The notes beneath the pieces were generated by a model. That model saw only the letters and a list, made by a program, of their open reading frames with translations, was not told where the DNA came from and searched no databases. Source: Sipunculus nudus (lineage: Eukaryota; Annelida; Sipuncula; Golfingiida; Sipunculidae). From it: a stretch of 64,000 nt of DNA. Positions 1 to 12,459 of this stretch are shown in pieces (within the stretch, counting starts at the first letter, position 1; each line of letters opens with the position of its first letter). The DNA is taken from positions 51,651,676-51,715,675 of the forward strand of contig CM049316.1 of assembly GCA_026874595.1 (NCBI GenBank), given 5' to 3'. The position numbers and the translations under genes are program-made.

Positions 1-189
1 TGTTTCTGCCAAAATGTCATCAGAGTTCCAAAAGCAGTGACATTGACCTTCAGTTTCTAATTTGCTGAAATCTAGATTCATTGTTTTAGAGATATTGCAT
101 ATTTTAACCCTAATGTTATGGGATGGCCCATACGGGGAGACATAGAACAGGTTTGCACTGCAGAAAAAAAGCTATTCTAGTTTCAGATT
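1..189. other. AT-rich unassigned sequence
   Basis: There is no repeat end, motif or coding signal that I recognise. It precedes the 5' hairpin of the first Rep-A copy and is presumably GMPR intron or an older repeat. Confidence 0.4.
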
Positions 190-434
190 TTTAGCTCAGC
201 TGACTGTAAGTCATCTGAGCTTTAGCGATCACTCTTTGTCCGTCGTCCGGCCGGCTCTCCAGCCGTCCGGCCGTCTGTCTATTAACAAGGCACAAATCAT
301 AACCACTGGACCTGGAATCTTCTAACTTTACATCCAGAGAGGTTCATGAAAAATCTCCTTGGAAACCAGGAATTAGGTCTCTGTTACTCATATTCTTCAA
401 GCTATGGGGCTCTGAAGTACCCCCCAGAGTAATG
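190..434 (+). repeat. Rep-A1 5' end (interrupted)
   Basis: It begins with the Rep-A foldback at 192-222 (TAGCTCAG, loop region, CTGAGCTT), followed by GTCCG/GGCCG-rich sequence and one internal unit (CTGGACCTGGAATCTTC, TTAGGTCTCTGTTAC). It breaks at CAGAGTAATGAA and resumes at 2857 with AAATTTAATACAAAAGCTC. This matches the uninterrupted internal unit at 12984-13010 and shows that a minus-strand Rep-A copy inserted here. Confidence 0.75.
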
Positions 435-436
435 AA

Positions 437-2856
437 CAAGTGACCCATAGGTCATGACGCTCAGCTGCCAAGCATGACCTGCGACATCATGGGCTGAGAT
501 TCACAACTTCCAGTTAAATTTTGAAGACCCAATTTGCAAATATGTTGAAATTTTCTACGACAACAGAAATATATATCACCAGTGTCTGGTTAAAACACAG
601 TGAATTTATGGTCAGAGGAAAAATATTGATTGTTAAGCTATCAGCAACTATTCCCAGAGCTTGCTTGATACCTGTCAGTCTCAAAAGGAACACCACAAAG
701 GTCATATATTAGATCAACATATATAGCAAAAATCAAAGAAATCCATGCAAGAATTATTGAGAAATGGGTGCTTCTGTTTAAATTTTATATAATACAAGCC
801 AACTGTACTGCACCTGTATAAATGATGGTAATATTTATTAAGAAATATTTGACCCAATCCTTTGCAAGATAAGATTAATATACTTCCAACTGCATTCACT
901 TTAACAGTTCTTGAGATAATATGATCAAAAGGAATATGGTTGCCTGGTGGCCATATTCAACTTCTGACAGGTCTGAAATCAGACAACAAACATTCTCTAA
1001 ATTGGATCAAACATTGAAGAAACATCACTGAAAGTGCACTGAAAAAAAGGATTTCTAAGGTGGCTAACTGGCAGACAAAATGGATTTCTGACAAGTCAGA
1101 CATTTGATATCACACATCCTCCAATAAGAAACCAAACTTGGGGCAAATTCTCCAAAGAAGGTACAGTAATGAATGTCCAAAACAAATCAAAAGGCATGTT
1201 AAGGCCCTCATATCAGATTTATAGATATGCAAATGTAAAAAGTGTAAGTCTAATATTTTTTATTATAACTCTGCTTTTCAATGGGGTCAGCAGGGTTGGT
1301 AAACTGCAAAACCTGAAAGAAAGGAAATGCAGAAAGCATGACTAAGAGTCTTGTAATGAAAAAAAGCCATCCTAAATCCAGGTACATATCCACATATTAT
1401 GAGAACAAACACTTGCTTTTATATGTGGTGATTTATATATAAATATTCCGAAATCTAGGAAACTAAGTTTATTGCTATGATTCCATAAAAGAAAACTGCA
1501 AAATGTTCCCATCATCTTTTAAATCAGTAGCTAAACCTTAATACTGTACTCTCATAGTCTTAATGCCTGGCTGAAGCATTCCGACAACTGTGTTTTTGTT
1601 ATGCAGTAACGAGGTACTTATCACTCAGCCTTATCACTTATTAGGCTGATACCAAAGGGAGTCATATGTCACCAGTGTCACTCACAATTACAGCAACACA
1701 GTGATATGTACCAGCTGGATTGCAATGATTATATATAAAAGAAAAATAGAGATGGTGTACAAAATAAGTTATTGCAAACATCCCTGACCAATGACCTTGG
1801 CCTTTTGCCCACATATCAACTGGATTCTTTCTAAATGATGGGTAACTACTAACCACTTAAATCTGGTGTAATTACTTGGCAACCAATGAGTGAATAACTT
1901 TGACCTGCAACCTTTAACCTCCTGACCAACTGACCCCAAAATCAATCAGTTATTTCTTCAAGCAAAAGGACCCATAAATATGAAGTTTGGATCAAATTGA
2001 GTGATGCATAGATGTGGCATATGTGAAAGACTGAAGGTTTGGGTTGAACAGTTTCACCAGAAATATGTTCACAAGCATTTAGAACAATTAAGTATTGTGG
2101 CCTTGACCTTTGACCTTTTGAACTCGACATCAATAGGCTTCTTCCCCTATTGGTAGGTAAGCCATATATGTCAGATGGAAGGTATAGATTGAAATGTTTG
2201 CCAGAAAATGTCTCCACATTAGAAGAGGGTGCGGTGAACTTGACCTTTGACCTGAAAATCAACAGGTCTTTTCCCCTGTTGGCAGAGAATCGATATCAGT
2301 GCTGAAAGGTTTGAAATGAAAGGTTTAGCTTGAAATGTGTCCACAACTTTTTCAAAGAAGTGGATCCTGTGACCCTGACCTTTGACCTTGTGACCTCAAC
2401 ATCTATAGGATTCTTCTCCCACTTAGTAGGTGAGCTATATGTGAAAGATCAAAGAATTGGGATGAAAGGTTTGGCTTAAAATGCATCCACAGGCTTTTCA
2501 AAGAAGTTGGTTCTGTGACCTTGACCTTTGACCTTGTGACCTCAAAATAATTATGGTTCTTCCCCTGTTGGTAGGTGAGCTGTATGTGAAAGATGGAAGG
2601 TTTGGGATGAAAATTTTGGCTAAAAGAATTATTTCTGGGGGGTGCAAACACACCCCATAACTTCGAGAATATAAGTCGCAGTGACCTAATTTCAGGTTTG
2701 CAAGGAGATCTTTTTAGAACCTCTAAGACTGCATAGGGTTCATGGCCCTAGCCCCTACGGTTACGATTTGTGCCCTGCTAACGGACGGACAGACGGAAGG
2801 ACGCCGGACAAAAACCCATCGCTATAGCCCAGCATGACTGAAAGTCAGCTGAGCTA
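437..2856 (-). mobile_element. Rep-A element, complete minus-strand copy
   Basis: Read on the minus strand, it starts with TTAGCTCAGCTGACTTTCAG (foldback at 2833-2857) next to a GTCCG-rich stretch at 2782-2812. It ends with CAGCTGAGCGTCATGACC and CACTTG at 437-467. It is inserted in a + strand Rep-A1 copy, whose halves join as an ordinary unit when this segment is removed. The middle has about 140-bp units with TGACCTTTGACCT sites (2104, 2241, 2376, 2522). No transposase or other protein is seen. Class assignment (Helentron-like, non-autonomous) is inference from architecture. Confidence 0.7.
2104..2534. promoter_or_regulatory. Four perfect DR1 nuclear-receptor-type sites
   Basis: TGACCTTTGACCT (AGGTCA-A-AGGTCA on the other strand) occurs at 2104-2116, 2241-2253, 2376-2388 and 2522-2534, spaced 137, 135 and 146 bp. 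They sit at the same place in successive internal units of the minus-strand Rep-A copy. DR1 is the known binding pattern of RXR/HNF4/COUP-type receptors. Any regulatory activity here is untested inference. Confidence 0.35.
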
Positions 2857-2989
2857 AAAATTTAATACAAAAGCTCAAGCATCTGAACAACTAATGCATT
2901 GATCACTATGATTCTTTGCATGGATATTGATCATGGAGTGTTTCATCAGTTTCTGCAGACTGGTGGCCCCACCTGTATTGTTTTTATTT
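2857..2989 (+). repeat. Rep-A1 resumed after the nested copy
   Basis: It continues the internal unit broken at 434 (ATACAAAAGCTCAAGCATCTG) up to CACCTGTATTG and a T tract. A Rep-A2 copy then begins, and the same unit resumes at 12460 with CGATTTTTTTCTC. Confidence 0.65.
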
Positions 2990-3107
2990 TTAGCTCAGCT
3001 GACTATAAGTCATCTGAGCTATAGTCATGGTTCATTGTCTGTCGTCCGTCCGTAGATGTGGCACGTTTGAAACCGTAAGACCTAGGAATCCAAAACTTGG
3101 CATAATG

Positions 3108-5798
3108 TTAGATGTCTACTACATAACTACATAACTGATGGTCATGATATTTTGCATACATATTGATCATGAGAAGATTCATCAGTTCCTGCAGACTGGT
3201 GGCACCACCTGTATTTTTCGATTTTTTACGAATTTTATTCTCGAATTTTGAGACCTTTAAAAATGTGAACATCTGTTAACAGGGCACAAATCATAAAGAC
3301 TGGACCTAGAATCTTAATTCTTGACACACTGAGAGACCTATGATAAGTCTCCATGGAAATCAGAAATTAGGTCTCTGTTACCTATATCCTTAGAGCTATT
3401 GGGCCCCAAAGTACCCCCCCCCCCCCCAGAATAGTAAAAAATTTCATACAAAAACTTCAATATCTCATTAACTACATCACTGATGGTCATTATTTTTTGC
3501 ATACATATTGATCATGAGATGTTTCATCAGTGTCTGCAGACTGGTGGCGCCACCTGTATTTTTCCATTTTTTACGAATGTTTTCTCTTTTTTTGAGACCT
3601 TAAAAACTGTGAACATCTGTCAACAGGGCACAAATTGTAAAGACTGGACCTAGAATCTTAATTCCTCACACAGTGAGAGACCTATGGAAAGTCTCCATGG
3701 AAACCTGAAATAAGGTCTCTGTTACCCATATCCTTTGAGCTGTGGGGCTCCCAATTACCCCCCCCCAGAATAATGGAAAATTTGATAAAAACAAATTGCA
3801 ACATCTCAATAACTACAACGCTGATGGTCATGATTTTTGGCATACATATTGATCAAGAGGTGTTCCATCAGTTCCTGTAGACTGGTGGTGCCACCTGTAT
3901 TTTTTTCAAATTTTTACAATTATTAGCCCTCAGCCCTTAGGCTGATGGGCTATTGTCGTCACCCAAGCTGTCCGTCCGTCCGTCTGGCGTCCGTTAACAT
4001 TTTTACCTTGTGAGTGGCATATCTTGAAAAGGATTCACCGTCAGAATTTTATTTCCTCAGTAAAGATGTATATCGACAAAATCTCGGTCAAGTTTGAAGA
4101 TGGGTGACCTTGACCTATTTTTCTACATTTTAGAGCTGATTATAGAAAAACACTTATACGCTTATTTCTCAGGAACCATTTGGTGGATTTTCACAAAACT
4201 TACTATGATCATAGGGACTGATAGTCTGTAACTGCTGCACAAGTTTGGTGGCGCCAACTACAATTTTTTATTTTTAATGAATTTTTAAAGGATTATCAAC
4301 TTTGGGCTTGTGAGCGGGATATCTCTAAAAGGATTCACTGTAGGAATTTTATTTTTTCGGTGAAGATGTATATTGACAAAATCTCGGTCAAGTTCAAAGA
4401 TGGGTGACCTTGACCTATTTTTCTACGTTTTAGAGCTTATTATATAAAAAACATTTAGAAGCTTATTTCTCAGGAACCATTGGGTGGATTTCCACAAAAC
4501 TTACTATGATCATAGGGACTGATGGTCTGTAACTGCTGCACAAGTTTGGGGGTGCAACCAACAATTTCTGATTTTTAATGAATTTTTCTTGGATTTTTCA
4601 ACTTTGGCCTTGTGAGCGTGATATCTCTAAAAGGATTCACAATAGGAATTTTATTTCTTCGGTGAAGATGTATATCGACAAAATCTCGGTCAAGTTCGAA
4701 GATGGGTGACCTTGACCTACTTTTCAAGGTCACAGAGCTTATAATAGAAGCTTACTTAGAAGCTTATTTTTCAGGAAGCATTTAGTGGATTGTTATGAAT
4801 CATGGTACATACCTCTCCATTTTAAATTTATAACTGAGACATGTACAGATATACATCCATGTGAGAACAGATATTTTGTACTTGTTACTGTTACCACCTC
4901 TAAACACTGTTCTTTTGGCTGAGGGCTTTTGTCAGCTTCTGCTGATATTCTAGTTTTTCTCAATTTTTGAGACCTTTAAGGATTTAGTTATCTGTCAACA
5001 GGGTACAAATCGTAATGACTGGACCTAGAATCTTCATTCTTGATACACAGGGAGACCCATGAGAAGTCTCCATGGAAACCTGAAATTAGATCTCTGTTAC
5101 CCATATCCTTTGAGCTATGGCACTCCAAAGTACAGCTCAGAATAATGGAAAAATTGTTACAAAAGCTGAAGTATCTGAACAACTAATGCAGAGATCACCA
5201 TAATTGTTTATATGGATAGTGATCATGGAGTATTTCATACATATCTGCTGTCTGGTGGCACCACCTGTATTTGTTCAGGTTTTTTTACAAATTGTTTTCT
5301 CTATTTTTGAGACCTTTAAGGATGCTGTCATCTGTTAACGTGGCACAAATTGTAACAACAGGACCTAGAATCTTCATTCTTGTCATGCAAGGAGGCCCAT
5401 GAAAAGTTTCTATGGAAACCTGAAATTAGGTCTCTGTTACTCATATCCTTCAAGCTATAGGACTCCAAAGTATCCCTCAGAATAATGGAAAATTTGATAC
5501 AAAAGCTGAAGTATCCGAACAACTAATCCAGAGATCACCATGATTCTTTGCATGGATATTGACCATTAAGTGTTTTTATTAGTTTCTGCAGACTGGTGGA
5601 ACCACCTGTATTTTTTTTTTAAAGTTTATGCATTTTTTCTCTATTTTTGAGATATATAAATACAGTCACAATCTTGGCCTGTTGGTTAATCTGTTTGATG
5701 CTTCAGATGAATGGGTATATACTACCATTCAGATGATAAAATTTCCTTTGGCGAGTCTCTTTCCAGTCAGCTGAGCGTCATGACCCATGGGTCACTTG
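3108..5798 (+). repeat. Rep-A1 fragment, 5'-truncated, intact 3' end
   Basis: It has tandem internal units of about 335-341 bp (the phrase TTTTTGAGACCTTTAAGGAT recurs at about 4966 and 5307), with one exact GGTGGCGCCACC at 3543-3554 and variants elsewhere. It ends with the typical CAGCTGAGCGTCATGACC, palindrome GACCCATGGGTC and CACTTG at 5768-5798. It has no 5' foldback. It is interrupted by the complete Rep-B at 3925-4953. The adjoining A2 host resumes at 5799 with TTTTATTAAAAACC. Confidence 0.65.
3925..4953 (+). mobile_element. Rep-B element, complete copy (1,029 bp)
   Basis: The 5' foldback AGCCCTCAGCC-CTTA-GGCTGATGGGCT is followed by GTCCGTCCGTCC. There are three internal units of about 300 bp, each with TTTTATTTC(C/T)TC and GATGGGTGACCTTGACCTA. 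An inverted copy of the 5' arm, GGCTGAGGGCT, lies at 4917-4927, then a hairpin TCAGC-TTCT-GCTGA at 4932-4945, then TATTCTAG (CTAG at 4950-4953) followed by T's. It sits in a T tract of a Rep-A1 unit. Ending with hairpin plus CTAG is a Helitron-type 3' terminus; the two subterminal inverted repeats fit the Helentron/HINE plan. No protein is encoded. Confidence 0.75.
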
Positions 5799-8243
5799 TT
5801 TTATTAAAAACCTATTTTCACACTTCAGGACTGCCTTATATCAAAACCACTCATCTGTTTTTCCTCATATTTACCATAAATAATCCTCTATATAGTTCCT
5901 ATGTATATGCTAGAAATTAGGTCTGTATTATATAATTTAAAACAGTTATGGGCCCAAACATAATGCATTTTGTAAATAATCAGGAAAGAAATTTGATCAC
6001 TCAACACAAAACTTGTTAAAGCTAAGATGTTTTTGTTAGCATTTCAACTGCTATCCTCAAAAATTTGAAACCAGTTGATCAAAAACTGTCGATTTTATTC
6101 AAGTTTTCAAGCATCATGTCACATATTGTTTACATCAAGCTAGTGTTATGCAGTTTGCTAGAGCTCAGCTCTCCAGCTTCAGTTCTAAGTTCCTTAAATT
6201 TGGCATACAGTTAGATGTCTCCAAAATTCCATACCATGCCAAGAATTTGGTAACTAGGACTTAATTCCTTTGAGATATTAATGAAAAACTTCAATATTTC
6301 CATTTAAAACCCATTGTTACACTTCAGGACTGCCTAATATCAAAACCACTGATCTGACTTTGATCATATATTATATACATATTTTTCTATACATTTGCTA
6401 TGCACATGCCAGAAATGATGTCAGTATTGCGTAATTGTTTTAAGTTATGGGCCCAAACATAATGGACTTAGTAAAAAATCAGGAAAAATATTTACTCACG
6501 TTACATGAAAATTATTGAAGCTAATGAATTTTTTTTCATGTATATAACTTTGTTTAATTAAGATTCAATTGTATACCAAAAATTAGATCTGTATTTGGTA
6601 AATTTTATAAGTTATTAGCATAAACATAAAATCAGTACCTTAAATTTTACCCAACGTTGACCAAGGCATGTTTTTTTCCTGTGAGTACTGTTGATTTAAT
6701 TTTCACAGCATGTAAACATAAGTATTTAATTTGTTTAAATCTGAAATTTGAAAATAAAAGGTTGAACATTAGGCTAGTTATTGAATTTTATCTTGAGGCT
6801 CTATTGTAGTCACTTGCTTTGTTCCAGATGCAGGTAGGCCACTCCAGGTCACTGGAAGTCAGCTATGCCAGGGTTCCTGATTTGTTACAGTCACTGGGGG
6901 AGATCCCCTGCTGTGACAGGTGTACAATTGTTCTCATATCACACCCCCTCCCCCCCCCCCCCCCCCATGAATATATAAATATACATTTGTATGCATGATG
7001 TGGTGATATATGACAAGATTGAGATTTATGATGATGCAATTTAGAATTATGAATCAAGGTTTATATTCAGAAATATATGTTATATTGGAAATGTATACAA
7101 ATTAAACTTAAAATTAAAAAATGAGGATCTAATACAAACATGTGTTTGTTATTTTCAGGCCTCAGCAGAATTGGAGATTAGGCTTTGTTTGCCCTGAATG
7201 TATATGCAAAAGTGTTGTTGATCCAACCATCCCCCCCCCCTCCCCCGGCTGTCATTGATCCTTTGCACCTCACCGTCACCTTTGCACTGGGACATTAGTT
7301 ATTATTGCAAATGTGTACAATTTTTTTAATTTGAAAAAATAATTGGATTAGAAAAAATTAAGATCTAATTGAAACATATTCTTGCCTAAGGAGAATGGAA
7401 CATAAGGTGATCAGCTCTGTCTGTCCATCATCTCTCAATTATCATTAAATATATATATTAATTATGAAATTTTCCTTTAAACAATGTTGAAATAACTTTC
7501 ATATGCTGTATGTGTATGGATTTAAGCTATTAAAGTCTGAAATTTGAAAGCAATTTATGTATTCAGATGTGTAATATTGCAGATGAAAAACCTTAAAATA
7601 TTCAAATATATTATCAACTTTGTTTGTCTGTCTGTCCTTTTTTAAATATTATGTAATTGTGAATGAACTATTTAATCCTGTAAGTATTGTTGAATTAAGT
7701 GGAAATCCTATATGTATATACACTATATTTATACAGAGATGTTGTAACTCCCCTCATTCCAGCCCTCCCCCCCCCCCCCTCCCCCCTCCACCACCACCAC
7801 CACCAAGTCCTTGCATCTGGGGATATGGGACATCAGTTACCGTATTTATTCCAATTTGGCGATCCCTCTAATTTCTCAACCCCAAAAAATATTTTGAAAG
7901 CATAATTTATAAAATGACTCTAATTTCGCGACTGCCGACGATGTTTTCTGTCGACCATGTTAAGGTGAAATGCCTCCGTCTCACGCGGGCACCGCATTTT
8001 GTATCTGCCTAGATTCTTATTACACTGAGCTTCCATATCAAATTAGAGCATGTTTGCAATAAAATTTTTGAAGATACAAAGTTGCATTTTTCATAATATA
8101 TAAACATGATAAAGCGTTCAAGTTCCAAATGGATGTCCGTGACGAACGTGCCCCGTGTGCAATTCACGCGGGATATTTATAACACCAATATTTACAACTT
8201 AAGGTGAAGTACGCGGGATAGTACAACTGTGACATCGTTAGAA

Positions 8244-8314
8244 CGATCGTCTTAGTTAAGCTCGAATGACCGGGGTTAGTTTTTGGATGGGTGACCGCCC
8301 GTACAAAACAGGGT
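8244..8314 (+). pseudogene. 5S rRNA-like segment inside the transposon (copy 1)
   Basis: 8274-8299 matches the 5S rRNA box C region at 23 of 26 positions by eye: GGTTAGT, TTGGATGGG and GACCGCC are conserved. Upstream, CGATCGTCTTAG and TTAAGC recall the 5S CGATCTCGTCTGA and CTAAGC blocks with a deletion between them. The 5' third of 5S and its exact 3' end are not recognisable, so this is a 5S-derived relic or a 5S-type (SINE3-like) promoter module, not a working rRNA gene. The 5S sequence is from memory. Confidence 0.6.
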
Positions 8315-8921
8315 TTGATCGAGGGCACGGGAGCTAGGACCATTATCGGTCGTGTAAATTTTAACGCCCTTTTAGATTATTGTCAGTTAATTTCGATAAA
8401 TTATTCATAATAATGTAAATAAAGTCATTGGTCATATTATTTTATTCACATCTTACCTGCTACGCCTGGATCAATTAGCCGTGCCGGAGCTTCATATACG
8501 CTGCCTGAACATGAGGTGTGATATCCAACGCTTATGAAAGTCTTGTTCAAACAGATTTTAACGGGCTTTGATTTTGTAATTAGGGGCCGAAGCCCGTGCT
8601 TGGTTAATGAAGCCAAACAACAAGTCTGGTATCGCACGGTTGTTGTCATAACATGTAATTTAATGATTGCTACTCCCTACCCATCATCTACTCAGAGAAC
8701 AGCCTCATGGCCACCTGCAAGCACAATTAAAAGAAGGCTGTTGCTATTGGTCCGGACCCATTATGCAGCCGGCTATTCGTCTGGCACTTCCTGTGCACAT
8801 GCGCAGTTGCACCGTAATGCAGAAGTGCCGGGCGCATACTACGCAAAGCTAATGGTCCGGCACTCCTTGAATCTGGCTCAGTACCGGTACTTCATATGAT
8901 ATACGCACGGCGCGGCAGTGA

Positions 8922-9287
8922 GTGCCGGACCCGCAACAATTGAGCTAATGGTTCGGCAGTTTTATTTTATGTCACTTATAAAGCAAAAAAGACACTGCCG
9001 GATCCGCATCAATTGAGCTATTCGTCCGGCAGTTTTATTTTATGTCACTTATAAAGCAAAAAAGACACTGCCGGATCCGCATCAATTGAGCTATTCGTCC
9101 GGCAGTTTTATTTTATGTCACTTAAATAGTAAAAGAGACGGTGCCGGACCCGCAACAACTGAGCTATTCGTCCGGCAGTTTTATTTTATGTCACTTAAAT
9201 AGTAAAAGAGACGGTGCCGGACCCGCAACAACTGAGCTATTCGTCCGGCAGTTTTATTTTATGTCACTTATATAGTAAAAATAGTCA
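8922..9287 (+). repeat. 73-bp satellite, 5 units, in transposon copy 1
   Basis: The period is about 73 bp. Each unit pairs TGCCGGA with TCCGGCA across about 23 bases (potential hairpin), followed by AGTTTTATTTTATGTCACTT. Two unit variants occur: GGATCCGCATCAATTGAGC and GGACCCGCAACAACTGAGC. Confidence 0.92.
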
Positions 9288-10890
9288 GTGCCGGACAGGT
9301 CACCAACCACGACGGCAGCCATAGCGTTTGAAACGTTTTGTCCTTCTCGATGCTGGATGCTGTTCTTGCAATGCCGTACGCAGAAATGGAGGCTGCTTTT
9401 TGAAGCCTCATTTAACAGCTTATTCACAGCCATTTTAGCGGGAGAACGCCGTCGCTGGCACAGCACGGCTCAGTTTGGCTGTACCAGTCAAAACAAGATG
9501 CCCGTTTTCGGTTATCTGCGCAGTACGCCACTGCGCATGTAAACCGGAACTAGTACGGAAAAATAGCTGCACGGCAGTATTCACGGGTCCGGAGCTCTAG
9601 ACACTTCGTTAAAAGAAACCTCCCTACTCCCGATAATTGAACAAGTCTACTCAAAGCTGCTCACAGGAGTTTAAGCTGCGGTAATGAAAATGTATATAAA
9701 TGGCTGCCACAGGCATTGTTCAATGACGCTGAGCGCAGTTGTGGTATGATTGAGTGGATGAGTAAGCATGAGTACACGTGACTCAAATTCAAATCGTAGG
9801 TATCTTAAATACATTATCGAAAATACCGATAGGTCAGGTATGCAGTATATATGATATATAATTATAAGTTATTAATATACGTGAAAATATTATAAAATAC
9901 ACCCCATAAAATATATCTTAATACCATCTTACATTCAAACTTAAATTCAGACGCTTGTCCCTCTCGGTCCGTCGGTATCGCCACCTGGTGGGTAAACTTG
10001 AGACAACTGGTAGAAACACGGGTTGCCGTCTTGTGTCAAGGGAAGGACAGGGAAACATCGTACATACACGTGAAGTAGTGACTGTAATCATTTTGTAAAG
10101 TGACTAAGCTAAGTCTGATTAATCATTTGAGGACTCTGTATAATTCACATGCCGGTAGGAAGCCCGTTTTAGGGAATTTACAAACTGTAATGCTAACAAA
10201 ACAAATTAGAACTTAAATTCCCATATTATCACTCAAACCATATGACCGCACGAGTGTCAGAGCGGCTCGGCGTCTCTAGGGAAGGTTATCCAACCGCATG
10301 CCTCTAAATTCTCGACCACCGCAAATTCAGAAGGAAGATAATTTTCAAATATCCTCCATTATCTCGACCTCTGAGAAAATTAATTATTTTAAAGTGGTCG
10401 CCAAATTGGAATAAATACGGTACATTTCAACTGTATACATTTTATTATGTAAAATAGATCCAGTTGAGCAAATGTGTAAACTACTGAACTGTCAACAATT
10501 TATCAAAAAGCCAGCCAATGATCATGGTAATAATATACATCTTATGTTCACAAACTGCTCACATGCTTCAATTTTGACATTAGAGAATGCATGGTTTGGT
10601 CACAAAATATTATTTGCTACAATTTCTTACTCATCAGTACAAACCAATCATGTCAACCAGCCATGGCATATATTACCTTTTCCTCTTAGACTTGATCCCA
10701 TTTGATATTATTTTGATTTTTACCGTCAGCTGAGCACAGTGACCTATATTTATAGCACCATGTCTTGAATGTTTATATCAAGTCATTGGTTAACAGTGTT
10801 CTAGGCTGTTACATAACACCTTCACTACTAGCCTACTGCTTCTGTGAGTGTCTGGGTCAGGCTTGGTCAGGCAGTTAATTCCAGAGAGCC

Positions 10891-10991
10891 TTTCTTCTCT
10901 CTCTCTTTCCTTTTCTCTCTTTCTCTGGCAGTCTAGCTCTCTTTCTCTCTCTCTCTTTATCTCTCTCTCACCCCTATGCCTCCCTTCCTCT
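10891..10991 (+). repeat. CT-rich microsatellite
   Basis: Imperfect (CT)n/(TCTCTTT)n in Rep-A2 sequence. The open frames predicted over it are low complexity. Confidence 0.85.
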
Positions 10992-12459
10992 CTCCACCCC
11001 ATTCTGTTGACAGGTACTATAAACCTGATTTATTAGATATATATGTTGATGCAAATAAGAAATGTAAATCTACTGAAATATTCTCATATATATATTATAC
11101 TCTATATGTATAGTCACATTTTCAAACCTGGAAAAAAAATGTTGTTATAAAAAAAGGAATTTATGTAAAAATTCTTCATAATTTCCTGGCTCAGAAGAAT
11201 GAGAATTAAAATGATTTGCATGTTTCTCTAGCTTTCTGCCTGTTTTAAATATTTAATAATTATGAATGAACTTTTTTTTCCTGTAAGCACTGATTAATTA
11301 AATTTCATATTCTGTACGTATATGCAAGGGTATTGTAACTCTCACCATCCCTGTCCCCCACCCCTCTAAGTCCTTGCTCCTTGGCACTGTGAACAATAGT
11401 TCAATGTCTATAGCATAAAATTTAATAATTTGAAGAATACATATACAGAGAGACAGAGGCATTGTAACTCCCATCATAACCCCCCCCCCCCCCCCCATCA
11501 AGTCCTTCCGCCTGGGGAGTGTGGACTTTATAGCAACTGTATACATATCATAAAATAGAAAAAAAAGTTTATTAAAAAAATTGGATCTCATTAGACAAAT
11601 GTGTAAAATGTTGAACTGTCAACAGCCTGTCAGAAAGGTATCAAATGGAAACGCATGGTCAGATCTTAAAATATTATTTGCAACAATTTCTTCAATCATA
11701 TCAACCAACCATGGCCTAGATTACCTCTTTCTCTCAGACTTAATCTACATTTCATAACATTTTAGATTATAACCTTCCAGGTGTTTAAGTACTGTTGAAT
11801 GCTCCGTCCCTCTCTCTGTCTCTCCTTTTCTCTCTACATCCAACCCTCCTTGCTGTCCACACTGTTTCCTTCTCCGAGCCACATCCCAATGTCAGCCTCA
11901 GTAAACAAGAACAAGATGAATCAGATATTTTCATATTTTTATATATTGTATAACTATTTGTTACCTATGTACATGCCAGAAATTATGTCAATATTGTGTA
12001 ATATGTAGACGTGGTGGGCATCAATATAATGTACCTTGTCAAGACCTAAGAGATACCATTTCATACAGTCACAATTCATAAATCCCCTCTTCAGCATAGT
12101 TAATCATAACATTTTATCTGTCAAAATGAAATTTTGCGGACTTCCATACACTATAGATTCTTATCATCTTTCTACCACTGCTTAGTGTACTGTCATTGCA
12201 TTCATATTTGCTCAAATATATCCCTATTTTCAACAGCTCCCAAATAAATAAAAAATAAACTACTACATTTACTCCATATTAATCCATCAGTCAGGTTATT
12301 TCATACATCATTTACTCACATATTACATTATATTCCTTTATAATAGCCTAACATGTCCATGATATTCATAAGGTTTGTTGACTAATTATAGTATCACAAT
12401 GGTGATACATTTATAGTCCAATCACGATCAGCTGAGCACCTTGACCCATGGGTCCCTTG

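Larger units (their letters stand above)
7840..10420 (+). mobile_element. TA-flanked satellite-bearing DNA transposon, copy 1 (2,581 bp)
   Basis: It has perfect 23-bp terminal inverted repeats beginning CCGTATTTATTCCAATTTGG, with TA on each side (7838-7839 and 10421-10422). Subterminal motifs like CTCTAATTTCTCGACC recur at both ends. Inside are a 5S-rRNA-like segment, five 73-bp satellite units and several CpG-rich stretches unlike the AT-rich host. The longest open frame is 121 codons with no domain I recognise, so it looks non-autonomous. TA duplication suits the Tc1/mariner/pogo group, but the family is not proven. A second copy at 32342-35141 is nearly identical and differs in length only by three satellite units. 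Confidence 0.88.
2990..12459 (+). mobile_element. Rep-A2 element, complete outer ends, heavily interrupted
   Basis: The 5' foldback is at 2991-3021 (TAGCTCAG ... CTGAGCTA), with GTCCGTCCG after it. The 3' end is at 12429-12459 (CAGCTGAGCACCTTGACC, palindrome GACCCATGGGTC, then CCTTG). It is interrupted by a Rep-A1 fragment (3108-5798, which also replaced about 110 bp) and by the TA-flanked satellite transposon (7840-10420). The A2 parts (2990-3107, 5799-7839, 10421-12459) hold GGCCCAAACATAATG blocks, several C tracts (6947-6966, 7767-7779, 11478-11496) and CT-rich sequence, but no coding signal. Flanks rejoin into a normal Rep-A1 unit, which supports the insertion reading. Confidence 0.6.

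Noticed and set aside
8244-8314. A functional 5S rRNA gene
   Set aside because: The 5' third is unrecognisable, there is an internal deletion and box C differs at three positions.
8534-8899. A 121-codon open frame in both TA transposon copies (also 33036-33401)
   Set aside because: No domain or motif I know, other frames and the opposite strand are also open there, and identity between copies reflects recent transposition rather than protein selection.
10790-11036. Frames rich in Arg/Glu or Ser/Leu
   Set aside because: They are translations of a CT-rich microsatellite.
2990-12459. LTR retrotransposon reading of the repeated Rep-A units
   Set aside because: No TG...CA ends, primer binding site, polypurine tract or gag/pol coding; the repeated parts are internal tandem units and nested copies.
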